Shown here: piece by piece, positions 10,901-21,350 of the stretch
Layout of the letters: each line of letters starts with the position of its first letter
How positions within the stretch are numbered: the stretch's first letter is position 1
Source of the DNA: Pomphorhynchus laevis
Taxonomy: Eukaryota > Acanthocephala > Palaeacanthocephala > Echinorhynchida > Pomphorhynchidae
DNA length: 64,000 nt
NCBI GenBank assembly: GCA_012934845.2
Contig: WNNJ02001050.1
Coordinates: forward strand, 1 to 64,000
Direction of reading: 5' to 3'
Translations under genes and position numbers: made by a program
Notes under the pieces: generated by a model
Database searches by the model: none
The model's input: the letters and a program-made list of their open reading frames with translations, nothing else
What the model was told of the DNA's origin: nothing

Positions 10901-10928
10901 CCCACAAAAGTGAGACAGATTAAAAAAG

Positions 10929-13744
10929 TTACTCGTTTAGTAGCATCGATTTTAGTTGCGTTTTGAAAAATTGAAGTGAGTATGATGATCGCAGATGATC
11001 AGGTAAGGAATTCCAGAGGATAGGAGCAGTGATATGTAGGGATCGACGACTTAAGTTGGTTGAGTGAAGAGATATGTGTAGCAGAAGAGAAGCACAGGAA
11101 CGTATGTGAGTAGAAAGAGAGCGTGATTCACTTAGAGTTGGTAGATAGAGATAAGAAGGAGAATTACAATGAAGGCGATAAGTTAGACAAAGCAGACGAA
11201 AACGAACACGATGTTCAATACTTAGCCATCCAAGTTTTGATAAATAGGAAGAGATATGATCGAATTTACGAAGTCGAAAAAGGATGCGCACAGCAGTGTT
11301 AATGAGGCGCTGAAGAGGTTTAAGGGATGAATTTGAAGAGAAGACGAGAAGGCTAAGACAGTAATCAATATGTGGGAAAAGAAGGGATGAGATAAGATAT
11401 TTACATGAACTAAAATCTAGAGAATTTCTGACGAGACGAATATCACGGAGAAGAATATTTGAAGACCTAGTTTTATCACGAATGAAGGGATCGAGATGCA
11501 GGTTATTGTCGAAGTGAATACCTATAAATACTAGTTTATCTACATCAGGAATAATTGTGGTCTGAAGATACAGAGAAGGAGGATAAACAGAGACAGTGGA
11601 GGGTAAAATCCATAACACTTTAGATTTGGTAGAATGAGGGACATGCGCAAAGAAATTAGATGTTCTGATAGAGCACGAATACAATTAGACGCGGATATGA
11701 AAAGTTGGCTTAGGGAATGAGGAGACGAGTGAGAATAAAGAAGTATATCATCAGCGTACTGCATTACTCTGAAGCAGAATTTATTAGTTATACAAGATAA
11801 ATCTCCAAGAAGAAGCGTAAATAGAATAGGGCCAAGTACTGAACCTTGAGGTACACCACAAGAGAGAAGATAGAGGAGAACACATTGAATTAGAATGGAC
11901 GGAAAATGATCGATCGGAGAGATACGAAGAGAACCAAGCCAAGGTGGACGAAGAGAAACTATAGTGATGGCGAATCGAAAAAGAAGGATTTTCTTATCGA
12001 CAATGTCGAATGCATATAAAAGATCGAGCGATATTACCACACTACAAAGTCCTTTGTCACGAGAGGACATCAGATCAGAAACTACTTTATGACATGCTAG
12101 TTCGGTGGAATGATTGGAGCGGAAAGCAGATTGAAAAAAGGGTAGAGCTGCGATGAAGAGAGATACTTGTTTATCTGATCTAAGACAAGGTGTTCAAGAA
12201 TTTAAGATAAGGTTGGTAGAATTGATATTGGGCGATAAGATGAATGAAGATAGGGGTCAAGAGAGGGCTTTTTAAGTAGGAGACGAACAATGGCCGTTTT
12301 CCAAAGAACATGAAATTTTCTATTTCTGGTTAGGAAATGTGTGAAGTCTGTTGACGACAATTTGAGAATTCGGGTAGGGATGAGATCGGCAAGAGAAGAC
12401 TTACAAGTTAACGAAATAAGAAGGCAAGATACCTCATCTTCAGATACCGCAAGTAGGTAAAATAGCTCAGGGATACGAACAGACGAGATACACGAAGTTT
12501 GTGGAAGGACGATGATTGAATCGATTAGAGAAATAGTTTTTGAAATTAGGTAATCGGAGAATTGAAAAGGGTCAAAGAGTGGAGGTGACAGAGGAACGAG
12601 AAAGTAGAGAGTTAAGAGTTTTCCATTTAGTTCGAGAGTCATTAGCGGAAGCTAGTTTGTTTCGCCAAAAACTATGTGCCTTTGAACGCAGAAGTTGCCT
12701 GTGCGAACGACGAAGAGCAAAGAATTGGTTACGATAAAAGGATGAGTCAAGTTCTTAAGATAGTCTGAGATAACGATGATAAGTTCTGAAAGAACGACGC
12801 AGGAGGCGTTTTGAAGTCACACACTCAGAGTCGAACCATGTTGCACGATAGTGACGTGATTTAATAAAAGTTTTAAGGGGAATAATTTCATCGAGGATAG
12901 ATCAAAATACATTGTTAAAGAGGGTACATAAGTAATTAGGGGATTGGTAGATAGAAGCAGGATACATTAACGGAGAGCGTTTAATATGAGAGCGAAGAAG
13001 GGAAAAGTCGAGGAATTTCCAAGAACGACACAAGTTAATTTTTGCAGGAACATTGATTTTTAACAAAGGGAGAGAACATGTAACAAGTAATTGGTCAGAT
13101 AGAGCAGGATCAGATATGTACAATGAAGAAGACAAGGCAAGACGCGAAGGTAGGGCAACAATATCGAAGGTACCGTTAAGAATATGAGTAGCAGAAGAAT
13201 AATGAGGAGACATGATTTGAAAATCATGATCGTTAAATGTAGAAATCGTCTTTAGGGTATTCGAATCACAAAGACGGTCTAAGCGAACATTTATATCACC
13301 TAGTACAACGCTTTGACTGTTCACAGAAAAAAGAGTCAGACGGGTGACATGATCCAGGCCGATAGAATAAATAGATATTGAGAAACAACAAGCCGACTTT
13401 TACACGGAACCCAAGTAGTTCGATAGTGAGAGGAATAAATGGCAACGATAATGATTGCAACGGAGACCGATGGTGAGAGAAAGCTATAAGACCACCGTGG
13501 TTAATTGATCGATTTAAACTAATAGGTCGTTGACGAGCATTATCGACCACAGAGATATTTAAAGAACGGAGACGTTTAAGGGAGTAATCATTCTGATAAA
13601 CGTTCCAACATTTGGTTAAGCACAAAACATTCAAAGATTTATGAAGGAAAATATCATACTGAATCAACCTTGTTACTAAGAGAGCGGATATTTAAGACGG
13701 CTAATTTCCAGAAAGACTTGGGAAGCAGCGGAGTCGAATCAATT
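10929..13744 (-). pseudogene. ORF2 of the L2-like LINE
   Basis: The endonuclease begins WKLAVLNIRSLSNKVDSV (13711-13650), the usual 'N.RSL.NK' start of L2-type APE domains, continues as DIFLHKSLNVLCLTKCWN (normally LTETW), and contains VVLGDINVRLDRL (13312-13270) and DPALSDQLLVTC (normally SDH). RT blocks: TAIVRLLLKKPSLDP, SYRPISILPTLS (12230-12202), the AFD block with Ile instead of Thr after Asp (near 12010), GVPQGSVLGP (11868-11838) and YADD (about 11763-11752). The C-terminal 251-codon frame (11684-10929) includes LQRLINTAVRILFRL and WNSLPDHLRSS. Breaks separate at least five frames. Confidence 0.82.
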
Positions 13745-13864
13745 GGAGGATTCTCTGGATAATTTACTTGTAGTTTTGCTGGAGGATTTACCGAAGTATT
13801 TACAGGATAGTCTACTGAAGGATTCAATGGATGATTTAATGGAAGATTAACTGGAGGATTAACG
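13745..13864. repeat. 12-bp tandem repeat, ten units, coding for V-N-x-P on the minus strand
   Basis: Ten consecutive 12-mers of the form GGAGGATTTACT with substitutions but no indels, for example GGAGGATTCTCT, GGATAATTTACT, GGATGATTTAAT, GGAAGATTAACT. On the minus strand they translate without a stop as VNPP, VNLP, LNHP, LNPS, VDYP, VNTS, VNPP, AKLQ, VNYP, ENPP, and run in frame into the L2 endonuclease (IDSTPLLPKSFWKLAVLNI). The frame stays open upstream for about 16 codons. Confidence 0.85.
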
Positions 13865-13868
13865 CAAA

Positions 13869-14364
13869 AAGCATAATTTAGATAGATTTGAATATTATCT
13901 ATTTATAATTATATATACTTATATCTATATATAATCACGTTCTGCTTGGCAGTTCTATTAGTCACGTCTTATTGCATAGTCACATCATATCTATCCTTCA
14001 CGATAATATCGTGCAAATTGATTATCTATCTGTCAAGCGTAAAAATGAATTATGGAAATGGTTGTGCCTTGGATTGATATATTTTTATTTGAATTAGTCA
14101 ATATTATAATATTTGAAGGGACAAAGCATCCTTTAGCTAATGTCTTATAACTTAATAATAATTAAATTACTATCTAACTAGATTTATGATAATTATGCCA
14201 TTTTAATTTCATTTGTTTAAAGTTACCATTTCCGACTGTCAGCTATATCTGAAAAACATGTGATTACATCATTTTAGATTGCTTGATGTATCTCTTGTTG
14301 CAGTAACAGACGAAAAATACATAATGTATTAATAAAATAAGAATAATCAACGATCTGTTAAAAT
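13869..14364. other. AT-rich spacer, nothing recognised
   Basis: About 500 bp of AT-rich sequence between the L2-like LINE and the next LINE. No frame of interest, no repeat family recognised. Confidence 0.5.
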
Positions 14365-16380
14365 TACAATTTCGAATTTTTGTCAGCAGCTTCTGATATC
14401 GTCAGAAATAAAGATTTTTTTAAGTAAGAGTGATGCTTTATATAGTGAGTACAAACTAATACGCAATAAATGCAATCGCTTAAAATCAAAAAAGAGATAC
14501 TTGTACGAGAATGATGTTGCTATGTCTTTAGGACACACACCCAAGCGATTTTGGAATTATGTTTGTCGATCAAGAGTATCTAATTCTAGTGTCCGACGCA
14601 TTCATATCGGAAACGAATTAGTTGAAGACCCTATGAAAATTTCTGAGGCGTTCGCTGATGTGTTTGCACTATCGTTAAATAGGGATGATGCTTATAAAGT
14701 CAATATTTGTAATGGTTCATCAATCTGTCAGAGTCCATATATAATTATCACGATGGAGGAAGTTGAGATAGAGCTATCAAGGTTAGCTAAATGCGTGTCA
14801 GCTGGTCCTGACGATATCCCCACTTATATCCTTAAGCTCTTGAAATGTATCCTGTCATATCCGCTTTCCAAATTATTCAACGTTTCTCTCAATACGTCGA
14901 TAATTCCAAATGATTGGAAATCGGCGATTGTGGTACCACTTCCGAAAACGAAAAATGCTTGCGATGTTAGTGATTTTAGGCCCATAAGTTTAACATCTAC
15001 TGTAAGTAAGGTACTTGAGAGAATTGTTCACAAAAGATTAATAAATGTATTGGGTTCAATAAACTATTTGAGCGACTCTCAACACGGTTTTCGGCATGGC
15101 CGCTCATGTCTAACGAATACTTTATGTGCTCGTGAACAATGGGCTGACGCAATTTCATGTGGATTGGTTGTCGATGTCGTCTATTTGGATTTCTCCAAGG
15201 CATTTGATCGCGTTCCACATGCTGAATTAATAAGTATTCTCGAATCTATTGGTGTAGATTACTATCTGACTCGTTGGATTGAGAACTTCTTGAGTGGTCG
15301 ACAATTTTGTGTAAGAGTAGGTAATGCTTTTTCATCTAAACGCAGTGTTATACGTGGTGTACCTCAAGGAACGGTTCTCGGGCCATTATTATTTTGCATT
15401 TTTATCAACGAGTTGTTGAGATCGCTTAATGTACCACACTTAGCCTATGCTGACGATTTGAAGTTATGGAATGTGATCTCGACTGAACGAGACTGTTTGT
15501 CATTGCAGCGTGACCTGGATTTAGTGTATGAATGGAGTCTTACTACAGGAGTATCATTAAACCTGGAAAAGTGTAAGAATATGAGATTGGGTCGTGGACG
15601 CAAAGGATGTCATACCTACTTCATTGGTGTAAAAGAACTTGAGATAGTTTCGACTCATCGTGATCTTGGTATTTTGATCGATTCATCTTTAAAGACACGA
15701 CATCATTACAACATTCAATTAGGCAAAGCTAGAAAAATGATGCACACTATCAAAAATTGCTTTCTGAAAATAAATCCATCGTCGTTCAGGGTGCTGTTTA
15801 ACTCGTTATTGAGACCAATACTTGAGTATTGCTCTCCATCTTGTTTCCCATGTACACGGACTGAACTGAATGCTGTCGATGGAGTTCTTCGCCGTATTAC
15901 CCGTTTATGTCCAGACTGTAAGTATTTACCTTATCGTGAGAGACTTAAAGTGATTGGCATATTTGACATGAAGGTGAGGTTAATGTTTATCGACTTGGTT
16001 GCAACGTGGAAATTATTGCACAAATTTGATGGATATCCTCGAAATATTATGGCGTGTCGTAATAATAGATCCAGGCGACATCATTCGATGACAATTTTTA
16101 AACAGCATACTGGGAAACTATCGACTGTCACAAGATTGTCAAGACGTGTAGTTAACGTGTGGAATAGTCTTCCTGAATACGTTGTTGCCTCCACAACGCT
16201 GACTTTATTTAAGAAGCGATTGCGAATATGTCCGGAACAGATCGATAATATGGAGAAGCTATCGTATCCCTGATTTTCTTAACTCTATCAATTCTACATT
16301 TTGTTTAATTTTTATTTTATTTTTTCGTGAGCAGACTGAACAGCCATATAGGCTTTGTCTTGTATGTTATAATAATAACA
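14365..16380 (+). mobile_element. 5'-truncated CR1/Jockey-type LINE with intact RT frame
   Basis: The element holds the RT and C-terminal part of ORF2 and a short 3' UTR (TGAACAGCCATATAGGCTTT, then ATAATAATAACAA) typical of the microsatellite-like tails of flatworm CR1/Jockey-type LINEs. The endonuclease and ORF1 are missing; the coding sequence can be followed upstream to about 14380 (SEYKLIRNKCNRLKSKKRYL), so the truncation is close to there. A motif CTGACGATATCAGAAGCTG-type lies on the minus strand at 14364-14411, at the edge of the insertion. The intact long frame makes this the youngest-looking LINE here. It ends tail to tail with copy C. Confidence 0.88.
14501..16273 (+). CDS. LINE reverse transcriptase and C-terminal domain
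   Basis: An open frame of 590 codons. RT motifs: WKSAIVVPLPKT (139-150), FRPISL (159-164), DFSKAFD with the first catalytic Asp (230-236), GVPQGTVLGPLLF (286-298), YADD (316-319), then CKNMRLGR and LGILIDSSLKT. The C-terminal third (FNSLLRPILEYCSP, YRERLKVIGIFDMKVRL, WNSLPEYVV) is the domain common to CR1/Jockey LINEs. The RT copies element RNA at a nicked target. The frame is open upstream of ATG 14501 for about 40 more codons, so this ATG is only the first Met left after 5' truncation. Without an endonuclease it cannot move by itself. Confidence 0.9.
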   Translation: MYENDVAMSLGHTPKRFWNYVCRSRVSNSSVRRIHIGNELVEDPMKISEAFADVFALSLNRDDAYKVNICNGSSICQSPYIIITMEEVEIELSRLAKCVSAGPDDIPTYILKLLKCILSYPLSKLFNVSLNTSIIPNDWKSAIVVPLPKTKNACDVSDFRPISLTSTVSKVLERIVHKRLINVLGSINYLSDSQHGFRHGRSCLTNTLCAREQWADAISCGLVVDVVYLDFSKAFDRVPHAELISILESIGVDYYLTRWIENFLSGRQFCVRVGNAFSSKRSVIRGVPQGTVLGPLLFCIFINELLRSLNVPHLAYADDLKLWNVISTERDCLSLQRDLDLVYEWSLTTGVSLNLEKCKNMRLGRGRKGCHTYFIGVKELEIVSTHRDLGILIDSSLKTRHHYNIQLGKARKMMHTIKNCFLKINPSSFRVLFNSLLRPILEYCSPSCFPCTRTELNAVDGVLRRITRLCPDCKYLPYRERLKVIGIFDMKVRLMFIDLVATWKLLHKFDGYPRNIMACRNNRSRRHHSMTIFKQHTGKLSTVTRLSRRVVNVWNSLPEYVVASTTLTLFKKRLRICPEQIDNMEKLSYP

Positions 16381-16429
16381 ACTGTTATAAGCACAGACAA
16401 ATTAAGATTGTTAATGTTTTGAGTTCTTT

Positions 16430-18820
16430 CTTTGGATCAGCAGCGCTTTTCAGTGATACAATTCACGACCTCAGGTCCATTGGGATCTGATCCCTCATAT
16501 CACACCAAAACACCGCCTTCCGACTGAACCATCCGGGGTCTTTCACCCCCGAAGAATCCAGTCGAGGCGTACTATGTTCGGTAATCTCGAGATGAGGAGC
16601 TTGATAAATCTTAGTCTTTGCTCTGGGGGACGTCCTCTTGAAAAGAAGACTAATCTCGAGATAGCCCAAGTACCCCAGAGGCGCACTTGGGTTCTTGCAT
16701 TTAACGACAGATGCTGAGCCCGTTTCAGGGCTCACATAGCTTTTTTCTTCAGTATACGTTTTAGTCTATCCAGGTCAGCTTTCGCAGACCAATTTACTGT
16801 AACGGTGAACCCCAGATATTTTACTCGACTCGTAAAGATGGGGAGTGGTTGAGGCTGCAAATGGAGGAGAGTGCAGAGAGTGATTGTAACTAAAGCTTCA
16901 TTTTGGTGGCAGGAGCCCCATAAAATATGACTATCTGCGATTTGTTGGAGTTTAAAATAAGATTTGATGAGAGTAACTGGTCTTTTAATCTTAAAAAGAA
17001 ACGGCTGATGTCCGAGACTACATCTTTGCACCTACTTTCAGAAAACAGGGATGTGGTATCATCAGCGTATAGCAAAAGATGTTGATCGCTTTTAAATTTT
17101 TTGTAAAGTTTAATTGAGGCAGCAAGATATAAAATTGGAAAAAGTGGGGAACCTTGAGGTAGACCTGTGATAGGGTAGAGCTGACGTGTATCAGGGTCAT
17201 CTTCACAGAAGAATCTCTTGCTATACAACAATATTTCCACCCTGTTAACAATTCTCGCAGGCAACATAAAGGACCTGAGAGAAGAGATAACAAAAGGAAT
17301 GAAAATGCGGTCAAATGAGCAGAAAAATCAAGAAAAACAGCCACTGCAAGTTGATGATTATTATCTTGACAAAACTGATGCAGTTCACCTATTGCAGTAT
17401 TGTCTAAGCGATGTTTTACGTATCCATCAAAACTTGATGGGATTAAATATGGTCACGCATTTTACGCCCAAGCGCTTTTTCGTAAATGGAGATGAGGGAG
17501 TTTTGAATCGAGATAGGCCGCAGATCTTTAGGAAATGAAATCGATTTCTTTTTAGGTATAAAAATATGACGGCTGATATTAATGCCAGCAACATCGGACG
17601 GAAGGCTAGTAGCATTGTGATGGCGACCTTCTTTCTCTGACTGTCTGTCAAAAGCTGACAGACCTGAGTGGAGAGTGGCGCATGGGATTTGGAGGTTCCT
17701 GGAAGTGGCCCCAGGAGTTTAGGATATCTGTGACAGATAAGTCCCTGCTCCTGAAGTCACACCAAGGTGGGATTAGTCGGGGGATTAAGTGACTCCATAA
17801 TTATGTAGGAATATTGACTCCTCCAAAACTTTGTAAAGGCCTATGCTACCGATCCAACCCAAGGCTCTATCATTCCAGCAGTCAAACTTCTCCTTCTTGA
17901 ATAGCTTCCAAAATGAATACAGATAAGGGTTAAGGCGAGCAATGGTCATACTATCCTTACTCAGCTGGAACCTATATCTAGTTCTCCGGTATTCATTCGA
18001 TGGACCTGTTTGGAAAAAACAGAGATATTAGGAAGGTATAGCATTTTAGCTAGGACCTTGAGTTTTGTTTGAGTGAGATTGTATATTTGACCTTTATCGG
18101 TAGTCGATAGGAACGCGGTAGCTTGTGAAGAGAGGTAGGAATTAAATTGGGTCAAACTCTCATTTCCAATTCTAGGGAAGAGTTTGATAGCTACCTAAAA
18201 GAAGGCCACTCTGATAGGATCAAAATGAAACCTCCTTCTAAGTAACGTATCATCCTATATTCCTATATTCGCCAGCGAATTAGGTCATGAGAGGTGGTCT
18301 GTTGTTTCGGGACTGCTCAGTACAGATGGGTTTCAACAACCACATCTTATGTATCAGTAAAATGTCGATGAGAGAATTAGTTGTTGAACAATTAAAGGTG
18401 GGGAAGGTGGCTTGTGAATAAGATAGTCGCTTTTGGCTCTGATGAGTGCTGCATTAATCAAACAACCAGTTCTGTCGTTGAAGTCACCAAGTAACATATC
18501 ATAACCTTACCTAATATACGATCGAGGAGGTCATGGTTCTTGTGAATTTCTCCCGGCCGGATATAAACATCGGCTATGCTGATGCATTTACCGTTATAAC
18601 ATAGTGATGTAGCTATACAAGACAGGGCTGGACAAGAATAGTTTAGAAAGAGGGAAGATCTTAAGGAGCTCTTAACTAAGGTGAAAAGACCTTAAGATGA
18701 AGATGAGTGAGGAGGAGTTATGTACGGAGTATAGTGGGTGTATATGTGCTTAGGGATAAATCGAGTAATGTCTTGGTGGAGACGGATATACCGCGTTTCG
18801 TGAAGACCTAAAATTTGAAA
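16430..18820 (-). mobile_element. LINE family A, copy C (minus), 5' truncated
   Basis: On the minus strand this begins inside the endonuclease at about 18815 (TCACGAAACGCGGTATATCC, equal to the QETRYIR segment of copy B at about 6590) and runs through RT to a 3' end near 16435. It retains the 3' UTR hairpin region (GGTTCAGTCGGAAGGCGGTG) that copy B has at 8858-8880. It lacks the one-base insertion in RT that copies A and B share. Pieces of its RT are open: YADDTTSLFSESRCKDVVSD and DPDTRQLYPITGLPQGSPL. The 5' truncation is ordinary for a LINE. No target duplication was found by eye. Confidence 0.85.
16463..18800 (-). pseudogene. ORF2 remnant of LINE copy C
   Basis: Blocks in order on the minus strand: endonuclease remnant (18800-18250, with NDRTGCLI for the usual FNDRNGRW), RT start (IFIPKKKSISFPKDLRPISI, about 17580-17510), MAVFLDFSAHLTAF (17344-17303), GLPQGSPLFPILYLAAS, LYADDTTSLF (about 17070-17040) and NLILNSNKSQIVIFYG (16970-16920). 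The motif FLDFSAHL stands where active RTs have an Asp-Phe-Ser-x-AFD block, which suggests family A has an unusual motif A or that all three copies are decayed there. It is broken into several frames. Confidence 0.8.
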
Positions 18821-18829
18821 TTGAAAACA

Positions 18830-19805
18830 CTTTACATGATTTTAAGAAATATTTTACCAGTTTGTTGTTTGTTTTGTGTTTTCAGCTTTATTTTCCTGAC
18901 GATGTCAGGAGCTGCTAATGAAAATTCAAAATTATAATTAAAATAAATCATTGATTGTACTATTACAATAACTAAATAATCATCATGATTATATGCGAAA
19001 TGTATTGAATTTTCGAACGCTACAACTGCGAAAAAATAATAATATTTTCAGGCTTGAAAATTTTAAAATACTTTTTCATGTTTTTTTTAACTTGATGATT
19101 GTTGCGGTTGTCATCGAGCTATCACAATCATAGAAAAATATATTGGTTCTATGAAATTTTAGCTTGAACAATATTTGCATGCCGATCATGAACACAGTAG
19201 CGTTTGAAAATTCAATAAAATAGATTTTCTGTCTACTTCGAGATTTCTTTAAATAACATTAAGAATTGCCCGTAAATAAATGTATTAATATAATCAATTT
19301 TTACATATTGTAGGAGTATTTGCAGCTAGAATATCATTGTAGTTGTACTATTCAATCTGTATGTATGTAGCTACACATCTTTATGTAGCCAGACAGTCTT
19401 TATATAGCAAGATACTCTATATGTATCTAGACTATTTAATGTTCTATGTTTTCTTAAAACATGTTTCACTTCAGATTAGATTAAGAAAGGATTGAAAATG
19501 AATGTCTAAGAAAATTTCAGCAAGTGTTTAACTTTAAATTGGATTAAGCAAGGATTGAAAATGAATGATTAAGACAATTTCAATAAACACATTTTTAAGA
19601 TTTTGATAATTACTTGCACATACAGATTTTGAAAAAATTGTTTTTATAAAAATACTGCAGTGCTTCGAGCCTTTTATGGATAATGCTAAATGTACATGTT
19701 GCCAAAAATATCATTGTAATTGCTGAATAGTAATAAAAGAGTAAAAATTTTAAGCTTTAAGATTATATTTATTTTAATTTGATAGCATCTGTGAGCTGAA
19801 ATTTT
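18830..19805. other. AT-rich spacer with one hammerhead-like motif (18895-18928, plus)
   Basis: No gene is visible. At 18895 the sequence reads CCTGACGATGTCAGGAGC, then TGCTAATGAAAATTC: a worn member of the CTGANGA...GAAA motif found across the window, closest to the one at 14364-14411. A short direct repeat with GATTAAGAAAGGATTGAAAA and GATTAAGCAAGGATTGAAAA lies at 19477-19570. Otherwise nothing. Confidence 0.5.
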
Positions 19806-19810
19806 TTTAA

Positions 19811-20015
19811 TTGTGGCACGGCATTATACTCGCAGGTATAACTCTTAGTCTTGATACAACAGGACGTTACTAATCAGCCTGGGTGAGTCTCATTAGCTGC
19901 TGACCCTTATTATCTGCTTACTCCGTACACTTCTGCTGATAGGACTCGAACTCAGGACGTATGTATCATGCTTCCAACGTTACAGCCACTAGGCTGGCTG
20001 CTCCAGCGGTGTAGA
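19811..20015 (-). mobile_element. tRNA-derived SINE (minus)
   Basis: Read on the minus strand, the head is tRNA-like: an A-box-like AGCCTAGTGGCTG (plus coordinates about 19984-19996) and a B box GAGTTCGAGTCC (about 19942-19953), spaced as in a tRNA. The body continues GTGTACGGAGTAAGCAG and the tail GGGTCAGCAGCTAATGAG, then CTGATTAGTAACGTCCTG. Pol III would transcribe it from the internal boxes, and its movement would depend on a LINE. Compared with the neighbouring plus copy it lacks about 22 bp (the CGAAACGTGAAATGTAGG segment). Confidence 0.8.
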
Positions 20016-20097
20016 TATACATTTCGATATATTACTTTTGATGGGGCATCGTATTCTAACGATCTATTAGAAACATATCAATATATGTGATCCGCTA

Positions 20098-20330
20098 TCT
20101 AGCCACTGAAGCAGCCAGCCTATTGAATGTAACGTTGAATTGCGATACATACGAAATGAGTTCGAATTCTATCAGCACCAGTGTACGGAGCAAGCAAATA
20201 ATAAGATTCGAAACGTGAAATGTAGGTATGGGTCAGCAGCTGATGAGACCCACTCATACTAATTTGTAGCGTCCTGCTGTATCAAGAATAGGAACTATAC
20301 CTGTGAGAATAGTGTCGTATCACAAGCAGA
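20098..20330 (+). mobile_element. tRNA-derived SINE (plus), head to head with the previous one
   Basis: The A box is worn (AGCCTATTGAATG, about 20116-20128), the B box recognisable (GAGTTCGAATTC, 20158-20169). The body GTGTACGGAGCAAGCAAATA matches the minus copy. The tail holds CGAAACGTGAAATGTAGG, then TGGGTC-AGCAGCTGATGA-GACCCA, a perfect 6-bp stem, then CTAATTTGTAGCGTCCTG. The same tail recurs near 32.4, 32.8, 42.9 and 43.3 kb. About 80 bp separates the two heads. Confidence 0.78.
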
Positions 20331-20411
20331 AGAAAAATTATATTTATATTTTAAAGGATATTACAAATTATATATGATATTGAATATAAATTATATATAA
20401 TTTATTTTCGG

Positions 20412-21350
20412 ATGTTCAAGTCTATAGATATGGACGCCCATTGCATACTACGGTATATAGAAAACCTCTCATACTGTGGGCATTACCTCCTTGGTTATCT
20501 CATGGCCCTGCCCAGCATAAGATATCTGCCGCTACAGAACTTTTTCGAAGAGGTCGATTATTCTGCAGTAATACCTCTACCAAACGAGGTGAGAGCCACA
20601 CAATTCGGAAGATGCCATATAACTGTAACTACTCGAAATGAGCCATTGAAAAAACGTATTAAAAAGCACATTGTTTTCGTAGTACAATACCTGCAACCTC
20701 GGACAGCACGCCTAAATGGTACCTAAGCTCTTGATACATCAACGACTTTCTCATGAATAAACTAAAGAGAACATGCTATAAATTTGACAGGCAACTTTAT
20801 GTTTATTATAAGAGAGGTTCCACTCTTGATAGGATTTTCAATGTAAACCTTACAAACAAGACAGTAGCGTCGTGTATGCTATACCTTGTGCTAATTGTAA
20901 TAGAACATATGTTGGTCAGATCAAACAAGGTTTACCAAGAGAATCGACCATAAATATGGTTTAAAACGACATGACACGTCGACGGCCCTATTTAATCACG
21001 TCATCTCTACCGATCGTAGAATTGCGTTTGAGAAGGCGGCGTCGGCACTAAGAAAACAGAGGCTAAATCGCAGATTAGTACCTGAGTCGATATACATAAA
21101 TAACAGCGATACTATGGAGGGAAATAAATCTAAATGAAACCTCAAATTTCCCTCTCAAAATGTCAGCACATGTACGACAAAGATACTCTGGGAGTGTAGA
21201 TATATACTCCACCTACGGGCTGAACGATCCAGGGTTCCTGAGTTTTTTACACTGCTTTGTTATTAGTATAAGTTTTGTACTACCTGTACTTACATAATAT
21301 TGTAATTACAGATCCTTTTAAGAGGGCTGCTCGGACAGTCGAAATATTGG
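20412..21350 (+). mobile_element. Penelope-like element PLE-2, 3' portion
   Basis: Frames on the plus strand give the segment after RT motif C of PLEs: HTTVYRKP, then SHGPAQHKISAATELFRR (20441-20560; PLEs usually have VYRKPTHTGRYL..SHHP..HK). They then give LDRIFNVNLTNKTVAS and a GIY-YIG nuclease: VYAIPCANCNRTYVGQIKQ (about 20875-20932), FNHVISTDRRIAFEKA, and a C-terminus ending at about 21137. Downstream at 21311-21350 comes GATCCTTTTAAGAGG, GACAGTCGAAATATTGG, the worn PLE 3' hairpin. It belongs to a different PLE lineage from PLE-1 and PLE-3. The frames are broken in a few places and the RT core is absent. Confidence 0.8.

Larger units (their letters stand above)
10929..13868 (-). mobile_element. 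L2-like LINE, endonuclease to C-terminus (minus)
   Basis: The minus strand carries, in order, a Pro/Asn repeat (13864-13745), an APE endonuclease (13740-12900), a linker, the RT (12640-11540) and a long C-terminal domain (to 10929). Motifs are those of the L2/CR1 side of LINEs: KPSLDPYLHSSYRPISILP, SLDLLYAFDIVD, CGVPQGSVLGPILFTLLLGD, MQYADDILLYSH, and at the end APILWNSLPDHLRSS. Base composition is richer in G+C than the flanks. It is split over several frames and so inactive, but the decay is moderate. No target duplication was identified by eye. Confidence 0.85.

Noticed and set aside
19940-20000. A tRNA gene
   Set aside because: A- and B-box-like sequences are present but the acceptor and anticodon stems do not close; it is the head of a SINE.
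20200-20290. Active hammerhead in the 20.2-kb SINE
   Set aside because: The strand before GAAAC (AAGATTC) does not pair with that after CTGATGA (GACCC); only a simple TGGGTC/GACCCA hairpin remains.
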